Source: Coemansia sp. RSA 1804 (Eukaryota; Kickxellomycota; Kickxellomycetes; Kickxellales; Kickxellaceae). From it: a DNA stretch of 38,983 nucleotides. A program made the position numbers and the translations under genes. Below the pieces are notes generated by a model, which made no database searches, was not told the origin of the DNA, and was given only the letters and a program-made list of their open reading frames with translations. Location of the stretch: positions 1 to 38,983 of the forward strand of contig JANBTH010000080.1 in assembly GCA_027578815.1 (NCBI GenBank), written 5' to 3'. Shown here piece by piece: positions 1 through 7,846 of this stretch (position 1 is its first letter; each line of letters starts with the position of its first letter).

Positions 1-419
1 TCGCACATCACACATCACTATTGATATGTCGCGGGTTCTTCTCTATATGGACAAGAGGCAATTAGCCATTCAAACGTATGTCGAAAATGGTATAAAAACC
101 CCAGTTTCGTCTGACCTTCACCTGATAGATTTCTTTAGTCGACAGTTTTACGTTAGTATCATATACCACATTGAAAAACCCAAATCCGTAGCACACCTCG
201 TACCCACGTAATACAGGTTGTGCGATAAAGCGAGATGATGGGGGATTGCTTCCTTCATAATAATAATCTCTCGTCATTGCCTTTTCTTTCCTTCACAGTC
301 AGACGTTCTTTTTTGTTCTTCATTTTTGATGTCATTGAAAGTTGGTGGGCATTAAGAAAAAAATGGAAAACCAGAAAAGAAGGCGTTGCTGCTATTGATG
401 CTGCTGCTGCTGATGATGA
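1..419. other. Left edge, no supported gene
   Basis: No coding region is convincing here. A 71-codon open frame on the minus strand (277 to 62) and a 61-codon frame on the plus strand overlap each other. The minus frame lacks the pyrimidine-rich leader seen before most genes of this window. The end of the PEHE-domain gene on the minus strand lies just to the right, so this is most likely its 3' flank. Confidence 0.4.
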
Positions 420-735
420 TCAGTCGCTGTTAATTTTCCGCTGCTTGATCACTTGGTTGTATAGGCGAGGAGGCAGCTCAAAGTCGCGAGGACAGCAAGG
501 ATAGCAGTGGCTGCGACGGGTCTGGGAGTCGGCAGCGTCGGCATCAAGGGTTTCGGGAGGTTCCGGAGGAAAGCGCGATGCCTGCACAAGGAACTGCTCA
601 AGAACGACTCCGCCCAGACGCGCCAGCTTTCTGTCGTAGTGCTGGTTTTCAGATGGCACAACAGACGCTGACTCTGCAGTCTGGCTGTGGTCCGCTGCTT
701 GCTTTGCTTCCTTTTTCTTTTTCTTTTTCGTTATT

Positions 736-767
<32 letters not shown>

Positions 768-1745
768 CTTTTTCGCCGTGCACAGGGGCGATGGAGCTGC
801 CTGCTGGGTGCCGCCGTTCTGCTGCTGTTGCTGGTTTTGCAGCTGTATCTGCTGCTGGGCCTTTTGGAACCCAACCGAATCCATCAGCGCCAGCAATTCC
901 TTCCTCCGGCGCTGGCGAGGCCGCTTATTCGCCCCACCATCACCGGCATCGTTATCATCGCTGGCAGCAGAATCAAGCTCACGCAACGCTTCGCTGATGA
1001 TATCTACAGGAGGCTGAACGCTGGCAGCGCTGGTGTCAGGCGACTGGTGCAATAAAGCAGGCAAGGCGTGGCTATGAGCAGAGAAGGAGAAGGAGGAGGA
1101 AGGTCTAGACTGACTCTCTTGCCACCGCGAGTACTGGTACAGCTCAATCTCTCTGTTGCGTATGCGCTTCTCCACGTACTCTGGTTTCCGATGGAGCTTC
1201 CGGTAATGGTCGTCGCTTACATCCTCCTTCTCCATCTCCATCTCCTGCTGTTGCTGTTGCTTCATTTTATTCTGTTTTGTTTGGGAGATGCCACCGCTTA
1301 CAGCGTGGTTTGAACCAATGCTCTTAGTTACTAGTCCACTACGTCTCCGACGCAGCACAGCAGCAGCCGGCCCGCTCCTGCCACCACTATCACTGTCGCT
1401 ACTGATATTATCGCCTCCATTGGTGTTCTTGGCATTGCTGGCGGCGGTAGTCTTACTAGTCAGTGAACTCCCAAACCCAGCAGAACCAGCCTTCGTTTTC
1501 TCCTGCTCGGTTTCGCCTGACGCAACAATAACCTCAAACAGCGGCAGGTTGTATTTGCTGTACAGTCGGTCGGAGCCATCGCGCACCTCAACGACTGGTC
1601 TGAAGTAGGACAGTTTGGGCGGCAGACTACGACGAATGCAGCAGGCTGCTGCAGGCAAGCAGTTGCGCGGACCGGAAAGAACTACCAGACGGTCGAGATC
1701 GGACGGAGTGATGTCGGGCAACTGCTGCTTCTTCCGAGGAGGCAT
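420..1745 (-). CDS. PEHE-domain (MSL1/KANSL1-like) chromatin protein
   Basis: This 441-residue protein is largely low complexity, but two parts look conserved. Residues 44-77 form an ordered stretch (LSYFRPVVEV, then YNLPLFEVI). Residues 174-210 (EDVSDDHYRKLHRKPEYVEK, then an Arg/Glu-rich helix) match the PEHE-domain pattern, in which an acidic SD-x-Y stretch leads into RH-K-E and EKR-R. PEHE proteins such as MSL1 and KANSL1 scaffold MOF/NuA4-type histone acetyltransferases in the nucleus. Basic clusters (RRRR near 132, KKKKKK near 340) suit a nuclear protein. PolyQ runs lie near 163, 310 and 335; one comes from nine GCT repeats at 737-763. The ATG at 1745 opens MPPRKKQQ and no intron is needed. 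The family call rests on one motif read by eye. Alternatives are an unrelated nuclear scaffold with a coincidental charged helix. Confidence 0.6.
737..763. repeat. GCT trinucleotide microsatellite (polyQ coding)
   Basis: About nine uninterrupted GCT units, read as CAG on the minus strand, encode a polyglutamine run in the PEHE-domain protein. Such tracts usually vary in length between isolates. Confidence 0.8.
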
Positions 1746-2061
1746 GGAGAATAGAACTGAAGAAGAAAAAAAGGAAGGAGGAGAGGGAGAGAAATTACAA
1801 AGGGAAGAAGGATGAGGAAATGGAAATTTGAAATTAATAACAGAAAATAAAAAACGAATGCAGAGTAGAATATTGGAAAGAGAAAAGAAGGGAGAAGAGG
1901 GCTGAGTGCGTCAGGCCATTCTATTTCTTACGATGATAAAGCAATGCTAGCAATTTATTGTCCTCGCTTGTTTATTAGTTTGTTTGTTTGTTTGTTTGTT
2001 TGTTTTTTCTTTGGGGGTTTGCAGGGTTGATTCCTGATCCCCTGATCAAGCCATAGCTTAG
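1746..2061. other. Intergenic, upstream of PEHE gene
   Basis: This holds the purine-rich plus strand (pyrimidine-rich leader on minus) before the PEHE gene and a TTTG tetranucleotide repeat at about 1976-2007. No gene is visible. Confidence 0.5.
1976..2007. repeat. TTTG tetranucleotide microsatellite
   Basis: About seven TTTG units in the spacer between the multicopper oxidase 3' end and the PEHE-gene promoter. Confidence 0.75.
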
Positions 2062-3777
2062 CTATGCGATCGGAACGCCGATCAGCCGACACTGGTCGAT
2101 CAGGGAGTCGGGCATATCGATGGTCTGGCGCATGACGTCAGGCGCCGAAACAAACAGCATGGCGAGGCCAAGCTCCATATGGCGCTCAATGTGGCAATGG
2201 AACATCCAGACGCCCGGATTATCCGCACGGAAACGCAGGCGCACAAACGATCCGGGCCCAACAAGCACGGTGTCCCTGCGCATCGGATACTGCCGCTCCT
2301 GGCGCTGAAGGCTGCGGGAATGCCCTGCAGACAAAGAAGAAGAAGAAGAAGAAGAAGGGGCCATCGGATTGTGGCTGCTCCCCCCACTAAGCATGCCGCG
2401 CTCGACTATTTGGAAAAAGTGGCCGTGGAGGTGCATCGGGTGAGTAACGGAATCAGTGTTGGCCACAAACAACTCGATGACATCCATGTGGCGAAGAACC
2501 TTTGCGTTGCAGCGGCGACCAAACAAGGAGTCGGTAACCGGGGAGGCGGCTGTTGCACTGGCGTCTGTGCGCAAAGAGCCCAGCGCAGTGAATATCGATG
2601 GCACGCGGGGCAGCATGAACGAGATGCCGTTGATAAACGTTGCCGTGAGATCGGATTTGGAGCGATTGGCGCTGACTATGACATCGTGCGTGACGTCCGG
2701 AGGCGGGAGCAGCGGCATGCGGTCAAGCGGCACCAGATGCAGGTCATCGAACACAGCAGGCGCGTCAAACGCAGCAGGTCTGCGAATAGCATCGTCAACA
2801 TCGTCAGCATCATCACTGCCATCGATGTCGCTGTCACCATCGTTTTCATCGCCAGCGTAGACCACAGCGCCCGAGTACAGCCGCGGGTTGTATCCGGGCA
2901 GCTCGGGAAACACATCACTGAATATCTCAACATAATAGCGCGACCTCTTCGCGGGCGTAGCGTCTGCGCGGGCGCTAACCAGCACCGACACACGCTGCGC
3001 AACACCCAGAACCACGCTGTCGACGAATCGTGGCTCCGTGGAAATGCCATCTGCCTCAATGACGCGCATGTCGTGGTCGGCGATGGCAAAGCGGAACATG
3101 CTGGTGGAGCCGGTGTTGAGCAGCCGGAGCCGGTATGTTGCGTTGCGCGCAAACGGCAGATCGGGCGCCGAGGCCCCGTTTGCGCCGTTGATCACGCCGA
3201 TCGGGTACCGCTCGGATGGCGGCGGCAACGCAGTAGAAGCGGATGCGGGAACGGAGACGGCGGCGTGGCGCATTCCGGGAACAGGCTCGGAGGCGTGTGG
3301 GAACCAGTCCTCAAAGGTCATCACAAAGTCGTCGTCGTAATCCAGCGATTCTGCAGGATCAGTAATAACCAGCGCGCCGCGCAGACCGTTGACGTACTGG
3401 CTACCGTGGTGGCCGTGCAACCAGAAGGTGCCCGCCTGTGTCAGTGGAATCTCGTAAGCAAACGACGAGTTTGGTGCTACGCCGCACTCGGTTATCATCC
3501 CGGCGCCGTCGTAGTAGTTGGTGCCGTTGTTGAGGATGCCGTGTGCGTGGAGACCCGTTGCCTCGCCGGTATCCAGGCTGTTGCGCAGGCGCAGCACTAG
3601 AGTGTCGCCTATCTGCGCTGTCACCAGCGGCATTGGCACCGCTCCGTTGACTGCCACTGCTGGTCGCTCGTGGCTGCCGTCCATGTTGACGCGGATGTTG
3701 GATATCTCCCAGTCATACTCCACGCGTGCGCCCAGCGCCGGCAGTAAAAGCAGAAGGATCTGGAGCAGCGGTGGCAT
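2062..3777 (-). CDS. Fet3-like multicopper oxidase, secreted
   Basis: The 571-residue protein has a signal peptide (residues 1-17) and three cupredoxin domains. All four copper-ligand motifs are visible: HAHG (77-80), WLHGH (119-123), HPMHLHGH (about 444-452) and HCHIERH (about 525-531), with Leu ten residues after the Cys, as in high-potential enzymes. It oxidises a substrate and reduces O2 to water outside the cell. The second domain (ADHDMRVIEADGISTE, then VLGVAQRVSVLV) closely follows Fet3 ferroxidases. Three differences stand out. The Glu expected just before the second-domain strand (Fet3 Glu185) is not evident. An Asp-rich insert lies near 308-335. The protein stops right after the ectodomain (LIGVPIA), with no C-terminal membrane anchor. 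No Ftr1 permease is adjacent. It may be a soluble ferroxidase or a laccase-type oxidase. A TATA-like element lies about 125 bp upstream. Confidence 0.9.
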   Translation of the reverse strand: MPPLLQILLLLLPALGARVEYDWEISNIRVNMDGSHERPAVAVNGAVPMPLVTAQIGDTLVLRLRNSLDTGEATGLHAHGILNNGTNYYDGAGMITECGVAPNSSFAYEIPLTQAGTFWLHGHHGSQYVNGLRGALVITDPAESLDYDDDFVMTFEDWFPHASEPVPGMRHAAVSVPASASTALPPPSERYPIGVINGANGASAPDLPFARNATYRLRLLNTGSTSMFRFAIADHDMRVIEADGISTEPRFVDSVVLGVAQRVSVLVSARADATPAKRSRYYVEIFSDVFPELPGYNPRLYSGAVVYAGDENDGDSDIDGSDDADDVDDAIRRPAAFDAPAVFDDLHLVPLDRMPLLPPPDVTHDVIVSANRSKSDLTATFINGISFMLPRVPSIFTALGSLRTDASATAASPVTDSLFGRRCNAKVLRHMDVIELFVANTDSVTHPMHLHGHFFQIVERGMLSGGSSHNPMAPSSSSSSSLSAGHSRSLQRQERQYPMRRDTVLVGPGSFVRLRFRADNPGVWMFHCHIERHMELGLAMLFVSAPDVMRQTIDMPDSLIDQCRLIGVPIA

Positions 3778-3902
3778 GTTATGAGTAAACGTCGTTGTAT
3801 TTCTAGTTGTGCAGAAGATGGAAAAAAATTACAGAGTAGAGAAACGTAAAGTCTGTCTATCATCATCCCTTTTTTTGTCTCGATTCAGTTTGTGGTTATT
3901 TC

Positions 3903-3922
3903 ATATATATAAATTACACGTG
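3903..3922 (-). promoter_or_regulatory. Putative TATA box and CACGTG upstream of the oxidase
   Basis: Read on the minus strand, TTTATATATAT lies about 125-135 bp before the oxidase ATG, with a CACGTG E-box (3917-3922) immediately upstream. A TGATAG (HGATAR-type, the motif of fungal iron GATA repressors) occurs nearer the gene in the leader, but a single copy is weak evidence of iron control. Confidence 0.35.
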
Positions 3923-4077
3923 GGCCATCTCCCCCAGATGAACTAAGAAAAAGAAAGTCTCTTGGAGATGTGGAGAAGGTGGCCGAAACAACAACAACAA
4001 CAGTAACAACAGCAAAACAGAATGATAATAAAATAAACACGTGCACATGGCTTTTTCCTTTTTTTTTTCATGCTTGC

Positions 4078-4441
4078 TTACAACACACGCGCATCCAGGC
4101 TGGACGAGGTGTAAGCTGGCAGATAGAATGCCTCGGCATCGGGCACCACGATGATGCGGCAATGGAACGGAACAAGATGCATTTTGCTGGAGACCTTGTC
4201 GTAGATCTGGAGCCGCATCTGCAGCTCATGCGACACGCAGATCGGAACCGAGCGGCAGTCAATGTGCACGCCGCCGCCGGTCTTCTGGTCGCGCTGCGCC
4301 GGAACCTGGAGCTGGAACACGCGCCCGTGGTCTTCGTCAAACATCGAAGGCGGCGGCAGCGGCAGCGACAACGGCTGCCGTGCTCCTCCCGATATCGCCA
4401 TTCCGCCGGCCTTTTCGCTGATGATGCTTACGCTGCTACTA

Positions 4442-4487
<46 letters not shown>

Positions 4488-5763
4488 TACCGTTGCCGTT
4501 GCCGCCTCTGCTGCTCTTGCTGGTGCCGCAGCTGACTTGGCTGGCCACCGCCGCACGCAGCTTCTTGACAACAGCGCCCGACGCCAGCGACCGATACACG
4601 GTATGTTCCACCAGATCCATCTGCACACCGGCAACCTCCACAAACTGTGCCACCGAGCCAGCAGCTCCGTCGGCCTTGCCAGCCGCGCGCTTTTCGGGCC
4701 ACGCAAGCGTCACGCTGAGCTGAAGGCTGTCTCCGGGACTCACGGTGCACGAGGAGAGTCTTGCCAGAATCCACCACGAATCTTCGATCTGGCGCGTAAA
4801 AATCGCCTCGTCGTTTGCCGGCAACAGCGTCTGCAGCTCCGCCAGCCGCGACGGCAGATTGACCACGCGCACCGAACACGTAGCATCCGCATACGAGGAG
4901 AGCCCGAGCAGTCCACCGCGCGTCTTCAGCTTGGCTGCCAACGCGTACTGGATGCCGCCGCCTGCCGCCGACGCTATTGTTGACGGCATCCGTGCCGGCA
5001 GCCGCATGTTGAAGCGGAACCGGTGCTTGCCGCTGGCCAGCGTGAATCCAGACAAAGAAGAAGAGAAAGAAGCTGCAGGCGCTGCCATTGCTTCAGCAAA
5101 CGTCGGCACATCTGCGTCTGCTTCGATCTCTGCCTCGTCGTGGTACTGGCGCCGAGTCCACCGCGCTCCCGAGAGCGATGGAGCCGGCGGCGGCGGCGGG
5201 GATGTTGGCGCACTCCACATGCCGCCGCTTTCCACTCCGCTTACTCTTCTGCCTTCCTCGCTGGTATACTCGGCCTCGCCATCGCTGCTCTCCACCGACA
5301 CTGTCTCCCACTCTCTGTCAGCCCTGCGTACACATAGCTCCAGCGGCGCCCGCGCATCTGGCACTGTTCGGCTCCCTCTTCTGCTACTGCCACTGCTAAA
5401 CATCGTTCTCCTGGTTTCCAAATGATTTTTTGTCAGCGTTATAGTGTCGTGGTGGAACAGTTTGTTCTGGTAATACTCTTTGCGCATTCCTTGGCCTGCG
5501 TTTCCGTCCATCCAGAACGCCGTGTACGTGCCAGTAAGCGTCACCTTGAGGCTCTTGACCTCCGTCGGCCGGTCAAGCTCTACATCCACGTATCCGAGAA
5601 GAAGGTTTGTTTCCGACCCGCTTGTTACTGTGACCTGCGGTGTGAATAGACCAATTGATAGCGCCGGCCTTTTGCTGCCTCCATCGCTGGTCCACATTGC
5701 TTTAGACCAGATATGCTGTGAGTGTGATTGTGATTGCGTGATAATTGTATGTGTACGTAACAA
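4078..5763 (-). CDS. Alpha-arrestin (ART-like) trafficking adaptor
   Basis: This is a 561-residue protein with an arrestin-N fold (residues about 35-130: LSIGLFTPQVTVTSG, LLGYVDVELDRPTEV, LKVTLTGTYTAFW; then ASGKHRFRFNMRLP) and an arrestin-C half (about 275-400: RQIEDSWWILARL, VSPGDSLQLSVTLAWP). Fungal alpha-arrestins recruit Rsp5/Nedd4 ubiquitin ligases to plasma-membrane transporters for endocytosis. No clear PPxY motif is visible, though a proline run (SPPPPPAPS) lies near 190. Two loops are low complexity, including a long polyserine run encoded by CTG repeats at about 4445-4485. The first ATG (5763) gives a polar 22-residue leader. The ATG at 5697, giving MWTSDGGSKRPALSIG just before the arrestin fold, is an equally good start. 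The subfamily is uncertain. Confidence 0.82.
4445..4485. repeat. CTG trinucleotide microsatellite (polySer coding)
   Basis: About a dozen CTG/GCT units, read on the minus strand in the AGC frame, encode a polyserine loop of the arrestin. It is expected to be length-polymorphic. Confidence 0.8.
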
Positions 5764-6824
5764 GGAAAATAAAACAGATAGTGTATATGTGGAAAAATGC
5801 AGACCTTTTTTATATGTATGTATTTATGTGGTTTTTTGTACTATGCACAGTGTATATATCAAATTGATGTGATGAGCTAATAATGTAGCTGATGCAAGGC
5901 AGGGGAAATGATTGAAAGTAACTATAATAATAACATTTGGATACACGCAGCGTCAAAAAAAGTAAAGAAAAAGAATGTAAAAGTTGATAGATAATACTGT
6001 ACAGAAAACAAGGAGAACAGGAAAAAAAAAGACAACCTGCAGCAATTTTTTTATTTTTCTAACGTCTTGGTATCTTTTATAACGAAAGGGGGTAAAATGC
6101 ACAAAGAAAGAAACCACCATTACTTGCCCTTCTTTTTCTTTTCCCTATGCTAACAAAAAACATAAGAATATAATGAATGGGACTAAGAGAATTACCAGCC
6201 CCCCATTCTATTCATTTTTTATCTCTTACTTTTTTTTTGTAGCATAAAGCCCAACCTGTTTCTTTCTATATTATAAAAAGAAAAAGGAGCAAAATGTCAT
6301 GTTTTCTTTCTATATTTACAGTGTCGTATTTTCTTTCTAAAATGCAGACACCCTTTTTATTTCCTCTTTCTTCCCTTTCCCCCCACCCCGCCGCACCTTT
6401 ATCTTTCTTTTGTGTAAGGGGCTTGCTGTAGTAGTAAGAGCTATTTATTACCTCTATTTTATTACTCATTATGCATACAAAGACTTGAGTATAACAGCAA
6501 ATAATTATTACCTTTTTTTGTATTTTCTAAATTTTATTTGTGATGTGGAGACGACTTTATATCTATTTTTATATGGGTGGACTTTCTATATATACATTCA
6601 TTTCCATTTATATGCGCTTTTCCGAATTTGCTAGCCTAGAATTTCTGCTTTTCTTTTCTTTTTTTGTACTGTGGTTTGGATATCCATTTGAATCAATTGA
6701 ACTATAAAGAGAGTATAAAGAAAAATATTAAAATCCGGAATATATCTGCGGCTCATTAAAAGAAAGGAAAGAGAGAGGGAAAAAGTGTGAGGGTTAAGAA
6801 GAGAAAGAACTCGCTTTTCCTTTC
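5764..6824. other. AT-rich spacer, no gene seen
   Basis: About 1.06 kb of T-rich and A-rich sequence separates the arrestin leader from the 3' end of the peptide precursor. Only short, unsupported frames occur on either strand. The part next to 5764 is presumably the arrestin promoter and leader. No structured repeat or RNA gene was recognised. Confidence 0.5.
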
Positions 6825-7190
6825 TTAGTGCTTCTTGTTGTTGACGTACCACTCGCCAACGCTATCGACTTGAGGGTTACGCTTGACATACCACTCGCCA
6901 ACGCTATCGACCTGCGGCTCACGCTTAACATACCACTCGCCAACACTGTCTACCTGTGGGCTGCGCTTGACATACCATTCACCGACACTATCAACCTGAG
7001 GGCTGCGCTTGACATACCACTCGCCAACGCTGTCAACCTGAGGATTGCGCTTAACGTACCACTCACCGACACTGTCAACCTGTGGCTCACGCTTAACATA
7101 CCACTCGCCAACGCTATCGACCTGCGGGCTGGGAGCGGGAGCGGCCATGGAGACGGCAGCAAGGGCAAGAACGGCAAAAGAAGTCTTCAT
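6825..7190 (-). CDS. Kex2-processed repeat peptide (pheromone-like) precursor
   Basis: The 121-residue preproprotein has an N-terminal signal peptide (MKTSFAVLALAAVSMAAPAP) followed directly by seven tandem copies of a 14-residue unit: X-Pro, then QVDSVGEWYV, then Lys-Arg. X is Ser, Glu or Asn. The last copy ends VNNKKH instead of Lys-Arg. This is the organisation of fungal alpha-factor-type precursors: secretion, Kex2 cleavage after KR, Kex1 trimming of KR, and dipeptidyl peptidase (Ste13-like) removal of X-Pro. The expected product is the decapeptide QVDSVGEWYV, whose Gln could cyclise to pyroglutamate. The pro-region between the signal peptide and the first copy is nearly absent. A strong TATA element lies about 200 bp upstream and a pyrimidine-rich leader precedes the ATG. 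It may be a mating pheromone, another secreted signal or a surface peptide; no receptor gene is in the window. The sequence match to known pheromones is architectural only. Confidence 0.88.
   Translation of the reverse strand: MKTSFAVLALAAVSMAAPAPSPQVDSVGEWYVKREPQVDSVGEWYVKRNPQVDSVGEWYVKRSPQVDSVGEWYVKRSPQVDSVGEWYVKREPQVDSVGEWYVKRNPQVDSVGEWYVNNKKH
6842..7130 (-). repeat. Seven 42-bp coding repeats
   Basis: The 42-bp units encode the X-Pro-decapeptide-Lys-Arg module. They are not identical at DNA level. Within the decapeptide every codon with a synonym (Gln, Val, Asp, Ser, Val, Gly, Glu, Tyr, Val) shows at least two codons among copies, while only the X position changes amino acid. Confidence 0.9.
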
Positions 7191-7846
7191 ATTGTAGATA
7201 TTAGTGACGGTAGAATAAAAAGAGAGAGGAGTTGGATAAGAAATTGTAGCTTTTCAAAAGTACAAGGCAAGTTAAACCGATTGAGACAAGTACAGAGGAC
7301 CGTGAGACGTTGAGGGCTTGTTGTTGTGTATAATCTATCTGATGAAGAGATAATTCTCCAAACACATCGACACGTCTTACCGACTTGTTTATATACCCTG
7401 GGATTTTGGCAACTGAAGGACTTTGGTAATATTTTCTTCCATGTTTACAATTAAAAACTAGCATAGTTTTTGTCTTTGTGAAATTTTCTTTATCTCTTCT
7501 AATGAATAATACACAATGCAAATGATCTGTTTCTTTTTTCATTTGTTTGAATTATGAAAAATAGCAAATAGATAATGTTACAATTGTAACGCTTCCGCCC
7601 ATGCATCATTATTACTATTATAGAAGCTAAAGCACCGTAGCGACAGCAACATCATGAAAAAGTGGTAGGAGCGAAGCAAAACTATTGCATAGAATTGAGA
7701 CACATGGAAAACGGCCGCATTCAAATGAAGGGAGGGCAGAACCACTACAACCGATTCAATTGTATTATTGACGTATTGTTTAAAATGAGTAATCCAGAGA
7801 GGGGATGCCAATCAATCAGGGTTTTATTATTTTTTTTCATTTCCAC
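7191..7846. other. Promoter region of peptide precursor and 3' flank of channel gene
   Basis: No supported gene. The left part is the precursor leader and promoter. The right part, ending in a T-rich run around 7823-7837, is the 3' flank of the channel gene. Short frames on both strands have no recognisable content. Confidence 0.5.
7388..7395 (-). promoter_or_regulatory. TATA box of peptide-precursor gene
   Basis: Minus-strand TATATAAA in the context GGGTATATAAACAAG lies about 200 bp before the precursor ATG, followed by a long pyrimidine-rich leader. A canonical TATA suits a strongly regulated or highly expressed gene. Confidence 0.5.

Noticed and set aside
62..277. 71-codon minus frame at the left edge
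   Set aside because: Purine-rich rather than pyrimidine-rich leader, no domain, overlaps a plus frame of equal quality.
2179..3600. 473-codon plus-strand frame
   Set aside because: Antisense to the multicopper oxidase, which carries all copper motifs in the other strand.
3970..4983. 337-codon plus-strand frame
   Set aside because: Antisense shadow of the arrestin gene; no recognisable domain.
6842..7130. Direct repeats at regular 42-bp spacing, CRISPR-like at first sight
   Set aside because: The units are contiguous with no unique spacers and read as one signal-peptide protein with Lys-Arg junctions.
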